Source: Pseudonocardia sp. MH-G8
Lineage (GTDB): Bacteria > Actinomycetota > Actinomycetes > Mycobacteriales > Pseudonocardiaceae
Reading direction: 5' to 3'
Length of the DNA: 64,000 nt
NCBI RefSeq assembly: GCF_002262885.1
Contig: NZ_NKYF01000005.1
Span: 124,001-188,000, forward strand
How positions within the stretch are numbered: the first letter of the stretch is position 1; each line of letters opens with the position of its first letter. Made by a program: the position numbers and the translations under genes. Under the pieces are notes generated by a model. It worked only from the letters and a program-made list of their open reading frames with translations, was not told the DNA's origin and ran no database searches. Below, in pieces: positions 49,888 through 58,737 of this stretch.

Positions 49888-51168
49888 TCAGCCGCCCGCG
49901 CGCGCCGGGGCGCGGCCGGCGGCCAGTGCGGCGAGGGCCGCGAGTGCCAGCACCGCGCCCCACACCAGGACGGCCGGCGGACCGAAGCCGTCGACCACCA
50001 GGCCGCCGCCGAGGGCGCCGAGCGCGATGGCTGCGTTGAAGACGCCCGCGAAGAGCGAGGAGACCGACTCGCGCGCCTGCGGGGCGGCCGCCATCATCCA
50101 GTTCTGCGCCGTGACCGACACCCCTCCGTACGCGAGCCCCCAGACGACGAGCGCGACGGCGGCGCCGGGCACGGAGGGCGCGAGCGCGAGCAGGACCACC
50201 GCGGCCGCCAGCAGCCCGGCGAGCCCTGCGAGGGTGCGGCGCGCGGAGCGGGCCGCCGCCGCGCCCGCCACGAAGTTGCCCAGCACGCCGGCGACGCCGT
50301 AGACCAGCAACAACGTGCCGATCAGCGGTGCGCCCATCCCGCCGACCTGCTCCAGCACCGGCCGGACGTAGGTGTAGGCGCCGAAGTGGCCGACGACGAG
50401 CAGCGCCACCACCAGCAGCCCGGTGGCGACCCGCGGGTCGCCGAGCAGCGCCAGCACCCCGCGCAGCGGCACCGCCCGCTCGGCCGGCAGTGCCGGGAGC
50501 GCCGCGGCCGTCGCGATCGCCACCACGGCCGCCAGCACCCCGACCACGACGAAGGCCGCGCGCCACCCGGCGAGCTCCCCGAGGAACGTTCCCGCAGGCA
50601 CCCCCAGCACCGACGCCACCGCGATACCACTGAAGATCGTCGCGGTGGCCCGTCCGGCCGCGGCGGCAGGCACCAGCCGCACCGCGAGGCCGGCGGCGAG
50701 CGACCACACCCCGCCCATCGCGACGCCCACCAGCACCCGGGCGAGGGTCATGACCGCGAACCCCGGCGACCATGCCGCCAGCAGGTTCGCCGCGGCGAGC
50801 AGCGCCATCAGCGCCACCAGCGCCCGCCGCCGGTCCAGCCGCCCGAGGGCGGGCACGACCAGCGGTGCCGCGACCGCCGCCACCAGCCCGGTCGTGGTCA
50901 GCGTCTGCCCGGCGGTGCCCTCGCTGACCCCCAGCGCCGCGGCCATCGGCGTCAACAGACCGACCGGCAGCATCTCCGAGGTGACGACCGTGAAGATCCC
51001 GGCCGTCACCACGACCACGGCCGCCCGGACCCTGCCGAATTGCCTCCGCTCCGCTCCGGCGGCTCGCGGGCCCTCCAGGCGCCGTCCTGCTCCTCCCGTG
51101 CTCGGTCGCTCGTTCCTCGCTCCCTGCGCGCGTCCCCCACAGGACGGCGCCGGCCCACTCGCAGTCAT
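49888..51168 (-). CDS. MFS transporter (DHA1-type)
   Basis: A 426-aa exporter with 12 helices. FTVVTSEMLPVGLLTPMAAA and VPALGRLDRRRALVALMALL (motif A) belong to the DHA1 purine/arabinose/drug group; GVPAGTFLGELAGWRAAFVV is motif C. The first ~48 residues (GPAPSCGGRAQGARNERPST, Gly/Arg-rich) are unusual and derive from a repeat-like DNA; the true start may be further downstream. A LysR gene is divergent 91 bp away and is the probable regulator. Confidence 0.85.
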   Translation of the reverse strand: MTASGPAPSCGGRAQGARNERPSTGGAGRRLEGPRAAGAERRQFGRVRAAVVVVTAGIFTVVTSEMLPVGLLTPMAAALGVSEGTAGQTLTTTGLVAAVAAPLVVPALGRLDRRRALVALMALLAAANLLAAWSPGFAVMTLARVLVGVAMGGVWSLAAGLAVRLVPAAAAGRATATIFSGIAVASVLGVPAGTFLGELAGWRAAFVVVGVLAAVVAIATAAALPALPAERAVPLRGVLALLGDPRVATGLLVVALLVVGHFGAYTYVRPVLEQVGGMGAPLIGTLLLVYGVAGVLGNFVAGAAAARSARRTLAGLAGLLAAAVVLLALAPSVPGAAVALVVWGLAYGGVSVTAQNWMMAAAPQARESVSSLFAGVFNAAIALGALGGGLVVDGFGPPAVLVWGAVLALAALAALAAGRAPARAGG

Positions 51169-51259
51169 GCCCTCACCTCACAGACCGGGAGGCTCCGGGA
51201 ACAACGGCCGATCACTCACGCTTCCATGAGTCAGGCTCATCGATCGCGGGGGAGGCGGT

Positions 51260-52150
51260 GTGGGCGGGCTGGAGGTCCGGGAGCTGGAGTGCTTCCTCGT
51301 GCTGGCGCAGGAGCTGCACTTCGGGCGGACGGGGGAGCGGCTCTACGTGTCCCAGAGCCGGGTCAGCCAGCTCCTGAGCTCCCTCGAGCGGCGCGTCGGC
51401 GCCCGGCTGGTGAGTCGCACCAGCCGCAGCGTGCGCCTCACCCCGCTCGGCGCGCGGTTCCGCGACGCGCTCGGGCCGGCCTACGGTGCGCTGCGCGAAG
51501 TCGTCGACGACGCCCGCAACGCTGCGCGCGAGGTGGCGGGCCGCCTGCGGATCGGGTTCCAGGGCACCGCCGACGACCGCCTGCTGGGCGCCGTCACGGC
51601 CTACCAGGACCGGCACCCCGGCAGCAGCGTCGAGATCACCGAGGTCGCGCTGTCGGATCCGTTCGGGCCGGTGCACCGCGGCGAGGTCGACGCCGCCGTG
51701 GTGCTGCTGCCGGTGCAGGAGGAGGAGCTGGTGCTCGGGCCGGTGTTCTCCCGGCAGCCGCAACGGCTCACGATCTCGGCGCGGCATCCGTTGGCGGCCC
51801 GGTACGAGGTGTCGGCCGAGGATCTGGGGGACGTCGCGCTGATCTCCGCCGCGGCTCCCGCGGGGGAGTACTGGCGCCGCGCGCACGCCCCGCTCGTCAC
51901 GCCCGGCGGACGCCCGATCCCGGAAGGGCCCGCGGTCACCACCCTGCAGGAGGGGGTGTGGCTGATCGCGGCCGGGCGCGGCGCGATGCTGCTGTGCGAG
52001 CCGACCGCCGTCTACCACCGCCGTGCCGACGTCGTCGACATCCCGGTGACCGGCCTCCCCGAGACCGCCCTGGGCCTGGTGTGGCACCGCGACCACGAGA
52101 ACGCGCGGATCCGCGCGTTGTCCTCGGTGGTGGCCGAGATCGTGCCGTAG
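51260..52150 (+). CDS. LysR-family transcriptional regulator
   Basis: A 296-aa LTTR. HTH sequence ECFLVLAQELHFGRTGERLY followed by SQSRVSQLLSSLERRVGARL is canonical for the family, and the C-terminal domain covers RLRIGFQGTADDRLLGAVTA to GLVWHRDHENARIRALSSVV. The GTG at 51260 is used. It is divergent from the DHA1-type exporter, the usual regulator-target layout. Nothing in the window hints at the inducer. About 130 bp of gene-free DNA follow its stop. Confidence 0.92.
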   Translation: MGGLEVRELECFLVLAQELHFGRTGERLYVSQSRVSQLLSSLERRVGARLVSRTSRSVRLTPLGARFRDALGPAYGALREVVDDARNAAREVAGRLRIGFQGTADDRLLGAVTAYQDRHPGSSVEITEVALSDPFGPVHRGEVDAAVVLLPVQEEELVLGPVFSRQPQRLTISARHPLAARYEVSAEDLGDVALISAAAPAGEYWRRAHAPLVTPGGRPIPEGPAVTTLQEGVWLIAAGRGAMLLCEPTAVYHRRADVVDIPVTGLPETALGLVWHRDHENARIRALSSVVAEIVP

Positions 52151-52280
52151 CAGTGGGCGTACCGCATCGGACCACCCATACCGAATGGTGATCCCTGCGA
52201 GGAGTACCTCACGTCGTCGCGGCAGCACTCATGCACTGCTCGGGTTGATCGTCGGGTCGTGATCGTTGCGAGGGTCGCTG

Positions 52281-52919
52281 TCACGTCGTGCGCCACCAGC
52301 GCGCCCGGCGCGGCGGACGGATCTCCACCGACCCCGCCCGCACCGAGCCGGTGAGGCGGAACAACACAGTCGACGGGGTGTCGGTGCGCCCCCGTGATCG
52401 GTGCTCGACGCTGCTGAGGGTGACCTGCAGCGCGCTGTGGTCGACGCGGGCGCCCGCCGGGAGGCGCAGCTCCACCGATGCCGCCACCACCTCCAGCTCG
52501 ATCTCCACGACCTCGTGCGGGATGCGGGCCTCGGTGAAGTCCAGCTCCGCCGAGCCCAGCGTGGTGCGCACCACGAGGTGCGCGGGCACGTCCCACACAC
52601 CGCGGCGGGTGACGGCGCCGAGCGTGCTCCGAACCTCGTGGCCGGTGTCGGTGCTGGTGGGGACCGGGCGGGCGGTGGTGGGCCGCGCCGGCATCGGGAC
52701 CTGGGCAGGCCGCTCCGGGTGCGTCAGGCCGGGCAGGTCCAGCAGCACGACGTTCAGCTCGCCGCGGGTGCGGGCGCTCACCACCGTGTCGACGCGGCGG
52801 GTGAACTCGTCGAGGTCGAGCAGGCCCGTGCCGGTGGCCCGCTGCAGCAACCCGATGACGTGCTCGCGTTCGGCGTCGGACACGCGCAGGGACCGGGCGG
52901 CGGTCGGATCGTCGGGCAC
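52281..52919 (-). CDS. DUF1707-domain protein
   Basis: A 212-aa protein. The first ~55 residues are DUF1707: LRVSDAEREHVIGLLQRATG then LDLDEFTRRVDTVVSARTRG. The C-terminal half (LGSAELDFTEARIPHEVVEI, then ELRLPAGARVDHSALQVTLS) resembles a cell-wall-active antibiotic response/LiaF-like beta domain. GTG 52919 follows no obvious signal. Such proteins probably sense or respond to envelope stress, without direct evidence. It follows the patatin gene by 41 bp on the same strand. Confidence 0.85.
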   Translation of the reverse strand: MPDDPTAARSLRVSDAEREHVIGLLQRATGTGLLDLDEFTRRVDTVVSARTRGELNVVLLDLPGLTHPERPAQVPMPARPTTARPVPTSTDTGHEVRSTLGAVTRRGVWDVPAHLVVRTTLGSAELDFTEARIPHEVVEIELEVVAASVELRLPAGARVDHSALQVTLSSVEHRSRGRTDTPSTVLFRLTGSVRAGSVEIRPPRRARWWRTT

Positions 52920-52960
52920 GCCCTGCACGGTATCTGCGCGGGGCGCCCGGGTGCAGGCGG

Positions 52961-53947
52961 TCACTCCGGTCGCGTGACCGCGTCCCGCCTCCGGCCCATC
53001 CGTTCGAGGAACGTCTCGGCGGCGCGGGTGCCCCGGCGGAACAGCTCGTCCTGGTCGGCCTCGGTGAGGGAGAAGTCCAGTGCGGGGATCTCGTCGGTGT
53101 CCACGAAGATGGTGCGCCGGTTCACCCCCTCCTCCTCGAGGTGGTAGCGGTTCGCCTCGTCGTTCATCAGCGTGCGCAGGGAGGCGACCGCGATCCCGAG
53201 TGGGGTGCGCACCGCCTCGTCCGGCCGGTCGACGGGCGCTCCGGAGAGCTTGATCCCCCACGTCGGCCAGCGCGGCCCGCGGTCGTCGGTGCGGTCGAAC
53301 ACCGTGATCGGGAAGTTCGACAGCAGCCCGCCGTCGACCCACGTCGCCACACCGCGGCCGGTGCGCTGCTGCACCGGGCGGAAGAAGAACGGCGTGGCGG
53401 CCGACGCGCAGACGGCGTCGGCCACCCGCTGGTCGTCGGCAACCAGGTCGTAGCGGTCGTAGTCCCACGGCAGCCGTGCGAGCACCCGCCGGGTCAGATC
53501 GCTGGTGTGCACGACGAGGGCGTAGCGCTGGTAGGGCTCGAGGCTGGTGTCGGGGTCGGGCGGCAGGCGCAGGTCGGCGAACGTGTGGACGCCGACGGCC
53601 GCCAGTTCGCTCGCCAGCCAGCCGGTGAGCCGTGCGGTGTCGTGCATGCCGTTCTGCAGCAGCAGCGCGACGCCGTCGCCGATGGGGCCGGCCGCGCGCT
53701 GCAGGGCCGGCTCGTCGACGAGCTCGGCCAGCGGGGCGCGGCGCAGCACCTCTTCGAGCCCGTGCAGATCGCGGCCGGCGCGCTGGTGGGCGGCCACGAA
53801 CGCCGCGACGATCGCGCCGGCGCTCGTGCCGGCGATCCGCGGGAACCGGTAGCCCTCGTCGGACAGGCGCAGCACCGCCCCGAGCAGGGCGATGCCTCGT
53901 ACACCGCCGCCCTCGAGCACGAGGTCCACGTTTTGCTCGTCGGTCAT
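52961..53947 (-). CDS. Patatin-like phospholipase
   Basis: A 328-aa lipid acyl hydrolase. The oxyanion loop is LEGGGVRGIALLGAVLRLSD; the nucleophile Ser42 lies in IAGTSAGAIVAAF; the Asp of the dyad is in WVDGGLLSNFPITVFD. No signal peptide is seen. ATG 53947 has GAGGGGCAGGA upstream. It lies 41 bp downstream of the second FecCD-type permease on the same strand, which may be chance or a fatty-acyl modification of the iron-uptake ligand. Confidence 0.92.
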   Translation of the reverse strand: MTDEQNVDLVLEGGGVRGIALLGAVLRLSDEGYRFPRIAGTSAGAIVAAFVAAHQRAGRDLHGLEEVLRRAPLAELVDEPALQRAAGPIGDGVALLLQNGMHDTARLTGWLASELAAVGVHTFADLRLPPDPDTSLEPYQRYALVVHTSDLTRRVLARLPWDYDRYDLVADDQRVADAVCASAATPFFFRPVQQRTGRGVATWVDGGLLSNFPITVFDRTDDRGPRWPTWGIKLSGAPVDRPDEAVRTPLGIAVASLRTLMNDEANRYHLEEEGVNRRTIFVDTDEIPALDFSLTEADQDELFRRGTRAAETFLERMGRRRDAVTRPE

Positions 53948-53988
53948 TCCTGCCCCTCACCCGTCGCGGTTGCCGGGCACATCGTGGC

Positions 53989-55026
53989 TCAACCGCCCGT
54001 GCCGGCTCGCCCGGCCCGCACCAACAGGTACAGCAGCACGGGCGCGCCGACGGCGGCGGTGAGCACGCCGACGGGTAGCTCGTACGGGCTGACCAGGCGT
54101 CGGGCCGCCAGGTCGGCCGCGACGACGACGAGCGCCCCGACCCCGGAGGCGGGCAGGAGCCCGGCGGAGCGGGCGTCGAGCACGCGGCGCACGATCTGCG
54201 GAGCGACGAGGGCGACGAACGCCACCGGGCCGGCCGCGGCCGTCGCGAGCGCGGCCAGGACCACCGCGGCGGCAAGCAGGGCGGGTCGCGCGAGCCCGAC
54301 GCGCCCGCCCAGCCCGCGGGCGAGCTCGTCGCCCAGTTCGAGCAGCCGCAGCTGGCGGGCCAGCAGGAGCACCGCCGGCCCGCCGACGGCCAGCGCCACG
54401 GCCACGGCGAGCACGTCCGGCCACGAGCGTCCGGCGACGCTGCCGACCAGCCAGACGGCGGCGCGGAACGCCTCGTTCCGGTCGGAGCGGGTGAGCAGGT
54501 ACGACGCGGCCGCGTTCATGAATGCGCTGACCCCGATGCCGACCAGCACCAGCAGGTAACCGCTGAACCCGCCCCGGTACGCCACGGCGTAGACGAGGAC
54601 GGCGGCCAGCGCGGCGCCGGTCAGCGCCCCGGCGACGATCGCCACCGACCCCGCGCCCACCACGACGATCATGACGACGGCGCCGGCGGAGGCCCCCGCG
54701 TTGATGCCGATGACGTCCGGGCTGACGAGCGGGTTGCGCGCCAGCCGCTGGAAGACCGTGCCCGAGAGGCCGAGCGCCGCGCCGACGCCCACGGCCACGA
54801 GCGCGCGCGGCAGCCGGTGGCGGACCACGATGTCGTAGGTGATCAGGGTGCCGTCCCCGGCGAGTGTCGCGACCACGTCGGCCAGGGGCATCGGGTAGTC
54901 GCCGACCGTCACCCCGTACAGCGCCACGGCGCACGCGAGGATCCAGGCCAGGGCCCCGAGCAGCACCGACGCCGGTGCCAGCCGGACGGACAGCCCGCCG
55001 CGCCGCACCACCTGAAGGCTTCTCAC
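53989..55026 (-). CDS. Iron-siderophore-type ABC permease (FecCD), second
   Basis: A 345-aa permease. LPRALVAVGVGAALGLSGTV and FQRLARNPLVSPDVIGINAG are FecCD signature segments, and GPVAFVALVAPQIVRRVLD lies in the C-terminal part. It starts with GTG overlapping the upstream permease stop (GTGA). Substrate class is siderophore, haem or cobalamin. Both permeases have ten hydrophobic segments as expected. Confidence 0.93.
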   Translation of the reverse strand: MRSLQVVRRGGLSVRLAPASVLLGALAWILACAVALYGVTVGDYPMPLADVVATLAGDGTLITYDIVVRHRLPRALVAVGVGAALGLSGTVFQRLARNPLVSPDVIGINAGASAGAVVMIVVVGAGSVAIVAGALTGAALAAVLVYAVAYRGGFSGYLLVLVGIGVSAFMNAAASYLLTRSDRNEAFRAAVWLVGSVAGRSWPDVLAVAVALAVGGPAVLLLARQLRLLELGDELARGLGGRVGLARPALLAAAVVLAALATAAAGPVAFVALVAPQIVRRVLDARSAGLLPASGVGALVVVAADLAARRLVSPYELPVGVLTAAVGAPVLLYLLVRAGRAGTGG

Positions 55027-56090
55027 AGCTGCGCGCTCCGCCGCCTGCGGACCAGGTAGAGGAACACGGGGGCACCCAGGACGGCCGCGGTCACGCCGAC
55101 CTGGACCTCTTCAGGGCGCAGCAGCACCCGACCGGCCACGTCGGCGAGCAACAGCACGAGCGCGCCGAGGAGTGCGGCCAGCGGCAGCACGCGCGCGTGG
55201 CCGGAACCGGCGACGAGGCGGGCGACGTGCGGCACGACGAGCCCGACGAAGCCGATCGGCCCGGCGACCGCCGTGGCGGTACCGGCGAGGACGACCACCG
55301 CGGTGAGCCCCAGCCCGCGCACGAGCCCGAGCCGGGTGCCGAGGCTGCGCGCGGTGTCGTCGCCGAGGGTGAGCGCGTCGAGGGGCCGGGCGAGCGCGAG
55401 CGCCAGCACGGTGCCCGCGACGACGAACGGGACGGCCTGGCCGAGCGTCGCGAGGTCGGCGCGGGTGAGCGAGCCGACCAGCCAGAAGCGGTAGCGGACG
55501 AACAGGTCTTCGTCGAGCAGCACGATCGCCGAGGTGAGCGAGTGCAGCAGCGCGGAGACCGCGGCGCCGGCCAGCGCCAGCTTCACGGGCGTCGCACCGC
55601 CGCGGCCGGCCGAGCCGATCGCGAAGACGGCCGCCATGGCCACCGCGGCCCCGGCGAAGCAGAACCACACGAAGCCGCCCAGCGACCCGAGCCCGACCAG
55701 GGCGAGCGCGACCACCGCGGCCAGCGAGGCGCCGGCGTTCACGCCGAGGACGCCCGGGCCGGCCAGCGGGTTGCGGGTGAGGCCCTGCAGCACCGCGCCC
55801 GCGGTGCCCAGTGCCGCCCCGGCCAGCAGTCCCGCGAGCGTGCGGGGCAACCGGACGTGCCGGACGATCAGGTCGGAGTCGCGCCCGGCGAAGTCGGTGA
55901 GCCCGCTGAGCACCTGCGCGGGTGTGAGCGGCTCGTTGCCGACGAGCAACGACAGCACCCCGGCACCGCAGACCGCGACGGCGGCGAGCCCGAGCGCGGA
56001 GACCGCGGCGCCCGTCCGGCGGCGCGGGGCGTCCCGGCTCGCCGCCGGGCCGGCGCGGGTGGCGCGGGCCGCGGCGAGGGGCGCGGTCAT
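55023..56090 (-). CDS. Iron-siderophore-type ABC permease (FecCD), first
   Basis: A 355-aa permease. LPRTLAGLLAGAALGTAGAV and LQGLTRNPLAGPGVLGVNAG are the FecCD signature, and GPIGFVGLVVPHVARLVAGS follows. ATG 56090 overlaps the binding-protein stop (ATGA). It forms the heterodimeric channel with the permease downstream. The N-terminal ~30 residues are Ala/Arg-rich. Confidence 0.93.
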   Translation of the reverse strand: MTAPLAAARATRAGPAASRDAPRRRTGAAVSALGLAAVAVCGAGVLSLLVGNEPLTPAQVLSGLTDFAGRDSDLIVRHVRLPRTLAGLLAGAALGTAGAVLQGLTRNPLAGPGVLGVNAGASLAAVVALALVGLGSLGGFVWFCFAGAAVAMAAVFAIGSAGRGGATPVKLALAGAAVSALLHSLTSAIVLLDEDLFVRYRFWLVGSLTRADLATLGQAVPFVVAGTVLALALARPLDALTLGDDTARSLGTRLGLVRGLGLTAVVVLAGTATAVAGPIGFVGLVVPHVARLVAGSGHARVLPLAALLGALVLLLADVAGRVLLRPEEVQVGVTAAVLGAPVFLYLVRRRRSAQL

Positions 56091-57112
56091 CGCCGGTCGG
56101 GATGCGCGAGGTCGGCCACCATCTCGGCAGCACGGGGCACGCGCACCCCGGCCGCGCGGTCGGCGAACAGGAACCCGTGCACCCGGCCCTCCCGCACCGC
56201 GGACACCCCGGCCAGCGCGGGGTGGGTGCGGATGCGCTCGGCGTCGGGCTCCGCGTCCGCGACTTTGTAGGAGCCGTCGCAGCAGGTGCTGGTCAGGATC
56301 ACGTCCGGGTCGCGGGCGATGATCTCCTCGGCGCCCACGGGGACGTTGCGGCGGGTCGTCAGGTCGGCGAAGACGTTCTCCGCCCCGGCGATCTCCAGGA
56401 TCCGGGTCGCGAAGTCCCGCCCGCCCGCCACGCGGAACGTGCCGTCGTCCTGCGGGGCCACCACGGCCACCCGGACCCGAGGAGCGCCGGCCACCCGCTG
56501 CTGCACCGCGGCGATGCGCGCCTGCATCTCGGCCACGAGGGCGCCCGCCCGCTCGTCGACCCCGAACAGCCTGCCCAGCTCCCGCACATCGGTGTAGACG
56601 TTCTCCATCGTGACCGAGGCCGGGTCGATGGCCTCGTCGGACAGGCCGTCCGCGCTCGGGCACAGCGGCCCGAAGATCCAGCTCTGGACACCGAGCTCGC
56701 GCAGGCTCGCCCGGGTGCCGATGGTCTCGGCGCCGCTCTCGGCGAACAGCCCGTTGTAGCCCGAGACGACGAAGTCGGGACTCGTCGCCAGCAACGCTTC
56801 TCGGCTGGGCAGCTGGGGGAGGTACTCGACGCCGGCCTGGGCGTCGGCGTACTCGGGCAGGACCTGCGCGTCGAGGAAGGCGGTGCCGACGACGCGATCA
56901 CCGACGCCGAGGGCGTGCACCATCTCGATCGCCGGCTGGAAGGCGGCGTAGATGCGCTGCGGTGGGCCGGGGACCGAGACCTCGATCCCGCAGTTCGTGG
57001 CGGTGACCGCGCCGCCCGCCGCCGGTTGCGCGGCCTGTGGTGGTCCACCGCACCCGGTGAGCACCGCCGCCACCACCATGATCATCCCGATGCGCCGCAC
57101 GGCGAGCGACAC
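56087..57112 (-). CDS. Siderophore-type ABC binding lipoprotein (FecB/FepB class)
   Basis: A 341-aa class-III binding protein. IGMIMVVAAVLTGCGGPPQA ends the signal peptide with a lipobox Cys. GLGVGDRVVGTAFLDAQVLP-like sequence (HALGVGDRVVGTAFLD) and IIARDPDVILTSTCCDGSYK follow the TroA/FecB fold; the Cys pair STCCDG is uncommon. No helix-bound ATPase gene adjoins the four-gene cluster, so the ATPase must come from elsewhere. It is followed by the permeases through 4-bp overlap and preceded by the methyltransferase gene with an 18-bp gap. Confidence 0.9.
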   Translation of the reverse strand: MSLAVRRIGMIMVVAAVLTGCGGPPQAAQPAAGGAVTATNCGIEVSVPGPPQRIYAAFQPAIEMVHALGVGDRVVGTAFLDAQVLPEYADAQAGVEYLPQLPSREALLATSPDFVVSGYNGLFAESGAETIGTRASLRELGVQSWIFGPLCPSADGLSDEAIDPASVTMENVYTDVRELGRLFGVDERAGALVAEMQARIAAVQQRVAGAPRVRVAVVAPQDDGTFRVAGGRDFATRILEIAGAENVFADLTTRRNVPVGAEEIIARDPDVILTSTCCDGSYKVADAEPDAERIRTHPALAGVSAVREGRVHGFLFADRAAGVRVPRAAEMVADLAHPDRR

Positions 57113-57130
57113 TACAGCTCATCTGAACAA

Positions 57131-57940
57131 CTACTCAATTGTTGGCTCGACCGCACGGGCGTCGAGGAGGAAGCGCTGCGCGTGGGCGACGAACGGGCCG
57201 TGGCGCTCGATGGAGGCGTGCAGCTCCGCGAGCCGTTCGCGGTAGGCCTCCACGGTGAAGCCGGGTACGGTCCAGATCACCTTGCGCAGGAAGACGACCA
57301 CGGCGGCGACGTCGCAGAACTCCATGCGCAGCGCTTCCCGGCGCAGGTCGAGGACCTCGAGCCCGGCGGCCTCCGCGGCGGCCGCGGCCGCCGCGGGCGC
57401 GGCCCCGGCGAACGCCGTGAACGGACCCGGCGACGGGTGGGCCGAAGTGGGATTCGGACCCATCATGAACTCGGTCAGCTCCCGCACCGAGCCTGCGCCG
57501 ACGTGCTGGGCGAGGTAGGACCCGCCCGGGCGCAGCACCCGGCGCACCTCGTCGAAGCGGACCGCCACCGGGTGGCGGCCGACGACGAGGTCGAACCGCC
57601 CGGGAGGGAACGGCAGATCACCCAGCACGTCGGCCTCGGCGACGTCGGCGCCGAACGGCGCGAGGGTGCGCCGCGCGATCTCCACGTTCGGCGGCCACGC
57701 CTCGGTGGCCGCGAGCGTGGACGGGGGCGCGGGGAGCGCCCCCAGCGCCTCGGCGAGTACCTCGCCGCCGCCGGTCTGCAGGTCGAGCGCGGCCTCGGCG
57801 GCGGGCAGGCGGCCCGCGAGCAGGCGCGCGTAGCCCCAGGACGGGCGCTGCTCGGTGGCCCGGCCTGCGAACCAGGAGAAGTCCCAGCCCTCGGTGGGCA
57901 CCGCGGCGCCCTCGGCGAGGAGATCGTCGAATCGTGCCAT
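57131..57940 (-). CDS. SAM-dependent methyltransferase
   Basis: A 269-aa class I methyltransferase. ALDLQTGGGEVLAEALGA contains a glycine-rich motif I variant, followed by acidic residue at the end of strand 2 (TLAATEAWPPNVEIARR), motif II-like RFDLVVGRHPVAVRFDEV, and motif III VLRPGGSYLAQHVGAG. ATG 57940 starts at MARFDDLLAEG. It is the first gene of the unit with the binding protein and permeases. Methylation of a siderophore or another imported ligand is a guess. A DtxR/IdeR-like site lies upstream. Confidence 0.83.
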   Translation of the reverse strand: MARFDDLLAEGAAVPTEGWDFSWFAGRATEQRPSWGYARLLAGRLPAAEAALDLQTGGGEVLAEALGALPAPPSTLAATEAWPPNVEIARRTLAPFGADVAEADVLGDLPFPPGRFDLVVGRHPVAVRFDEVRRVLRPGGSYLAQHVGAGSVRELTEFMMGPNPTSAHPSPGPFTAFAGAAPAAAAAAAEAAGLEVLDLRREALRMEFCDVAAVVVFLRKVIWTVPGFTVEAYRERLAELHASIERHGPFVAHAQRFLLDARAVEPTIE

Positions 57941-57981
57941 GCGGGCGAGGCTGGCAGACGGTCCCCGGACCCGCACCGCGT

Positions 57982-58000
57982 TTAGGCGCCGACCGCCTAG
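57982..58000. promoter_or_regulatory. Possible DtxR/IdeR-like box upstream of the methyltransferase
   Basis: TTAGG-CGCCGACCG-CCTAG is an inverted repeat with perfect core TAGGCG-CCGAC-CGCCTA (57983-57999). The outer TTAGG and CCTA agree with the iron-box consensus, but the inner bases differ, about 10 of 19 matches. It lies 41-60 bp before the start of the methyltransferase-binding protein-permease unit. Iron regulation is thus possible, not shown. Confidence 0.4.
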
Positions 58001-58017
58001 ACGGTGCCCCCCGGGGG

Positions 58018-58078
58018 GAGGTTCAGGAAAGCCACATTCATGAACCTGCAGGGCATGAATGTGGCTTTCCTGAACCTC
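58018..58078. repeat. Perfect 25-bp palindrome, family R4, first copy
   Basis: GAGGTTCAGGAAAGCCACAT(TCATG) at 58018-58042 and its exact complement at 58054-58078 pair over 25 bp; the loop is AACCTGCAGGG. It lies 15 bp beyond the DtxR-like box, in the gap between the methyltransferase start and the cysteine hydrolase stop. A second copy with the same loop sits inside the ABC ATPase gene at 60775-60829. Confidence 0.92.
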
Positions 58079-58113
58079 GGGAGGGGTGGGCGACGGGCCG
58101 ACCCGGCGACCAA

Positions 58114-58175
58114 GATCCGCGGTATCGGTTGCTCATGGTCGTGGTGACAGCGATGAGCAACCGATACTCGAGATC
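58114..58175. repeat. Long palindrome R5
   Basis: GATCCGCGGTATCGGTTGCT(CAT) (58114-58136) and the complement at 58153-58175; the inner 15 bp pair perfectly and four outer positions mismatch. The loop is 16 nt. The right arm includes the cysteine-hydrolase stop codon, so it can act as its terminator. No second copy was seen in the window. Confidence 0.8.
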
Positions 58176-58737
58176 ATGGGCGGCTGAACGCCACGCCCGC
58201 GGCCGCGGCCACGATCTCTATCTGGTCGCCCAGTGCCCATTCCGCGGCGCGCGACGCCAGCTCCGCGGGCACGCCCGGACCTCCCGGGCCCGGCGGCACG
58301 TCGTACGTGGCGTGCGCGTCGTGGGGCAGGACCACCTCGAGCTTGCGCTCCAGGGCGCCGGCGGCGGTCGCGCTCACGCAGAACTCCGAGAGCACCCCGC
58401 AGACCGCGAGCCGGGTGACGCCGTGCGCGGTGATCAGCTCGGCGAGGCGGGTCTCCTCGAACGGGTCGTCGACCGTCTTGCGCAGCACCGGCTCCTCGTC
58501 CTGCGCGGCGAGCGCCAGCTCCCAGCCGGCGGTGTGCGGCTCATCGGGCTCGCCGGGCGGGCCGTCGTTCTGCAGGTGGACCACCAGCACCCCGGCGGCC
58601 CGGGCCGCGGCGAGGAGCACCCCGATGCTGTGCAGGACCGCCGGTGCGGCAGGGACTGCGCCCGGCCCGGACAGGAACCCGCGTTGCACGTCGACGACGA
58701 TGAGCGCCTGCACCGGTCGGCGCGCGGAGGGGGTCAC
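58174..58737 (-). CDS. Isochorismatase-family cysteine hydrolase
   Basis: A 187-aa cysteine hydrolase. The catalytic triad is visible as Asp16 (IVVDVQRGF), Lys87 (LRKTVDDPF) and Cys120 (GVLSEFCVSAT). The cis-peptide motif precedes Cys. Family members hydrolyse isochorismate, nicotinamide, N-carbamoyl or ureido compounds. The GTG at 58737 overlaps the M20 stop (GTGA), so it is co-translated. It shares an operon with a peptidase and oligopeptide importer, which suggests breakdown of an imported amide. The exact substrate is unknown. Confidence 0.9.
   Translation of the reverse strand: MTPSARRPVQALIVVDVQRGFLSGPGAVPAAPAVLHSIGVLLAAARAAGVLVVHLQNDGPPGEPDEPHTAGWELALAAQDEEPVLRKTVDDPFEETRLAELITAHGVTRLAVCGVLSEFCVSATAAGALERKLEVVLPHDAHATYDVPPGPGGPGVPAELASRAAEWALGDQIEIVAAAAGVAFSRP

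Noticed and set aside
46514..50773. An open frame of more than 1400 codons on the minus strand across the TctCBA and MFS genes
   Set aside because: Its product is Arg/Gly/His/Gln-rich with no domain, and it is antisense to strongly supported transporter genes; it reflects high-GC shadow coding.
57124..57145. AACAA/TTGTT inverted repeat at the methyltransferase stop
   Set aside because: The arms are only 5 bp in an AT-rich patch and there is no evidence of promoter or terminator function.
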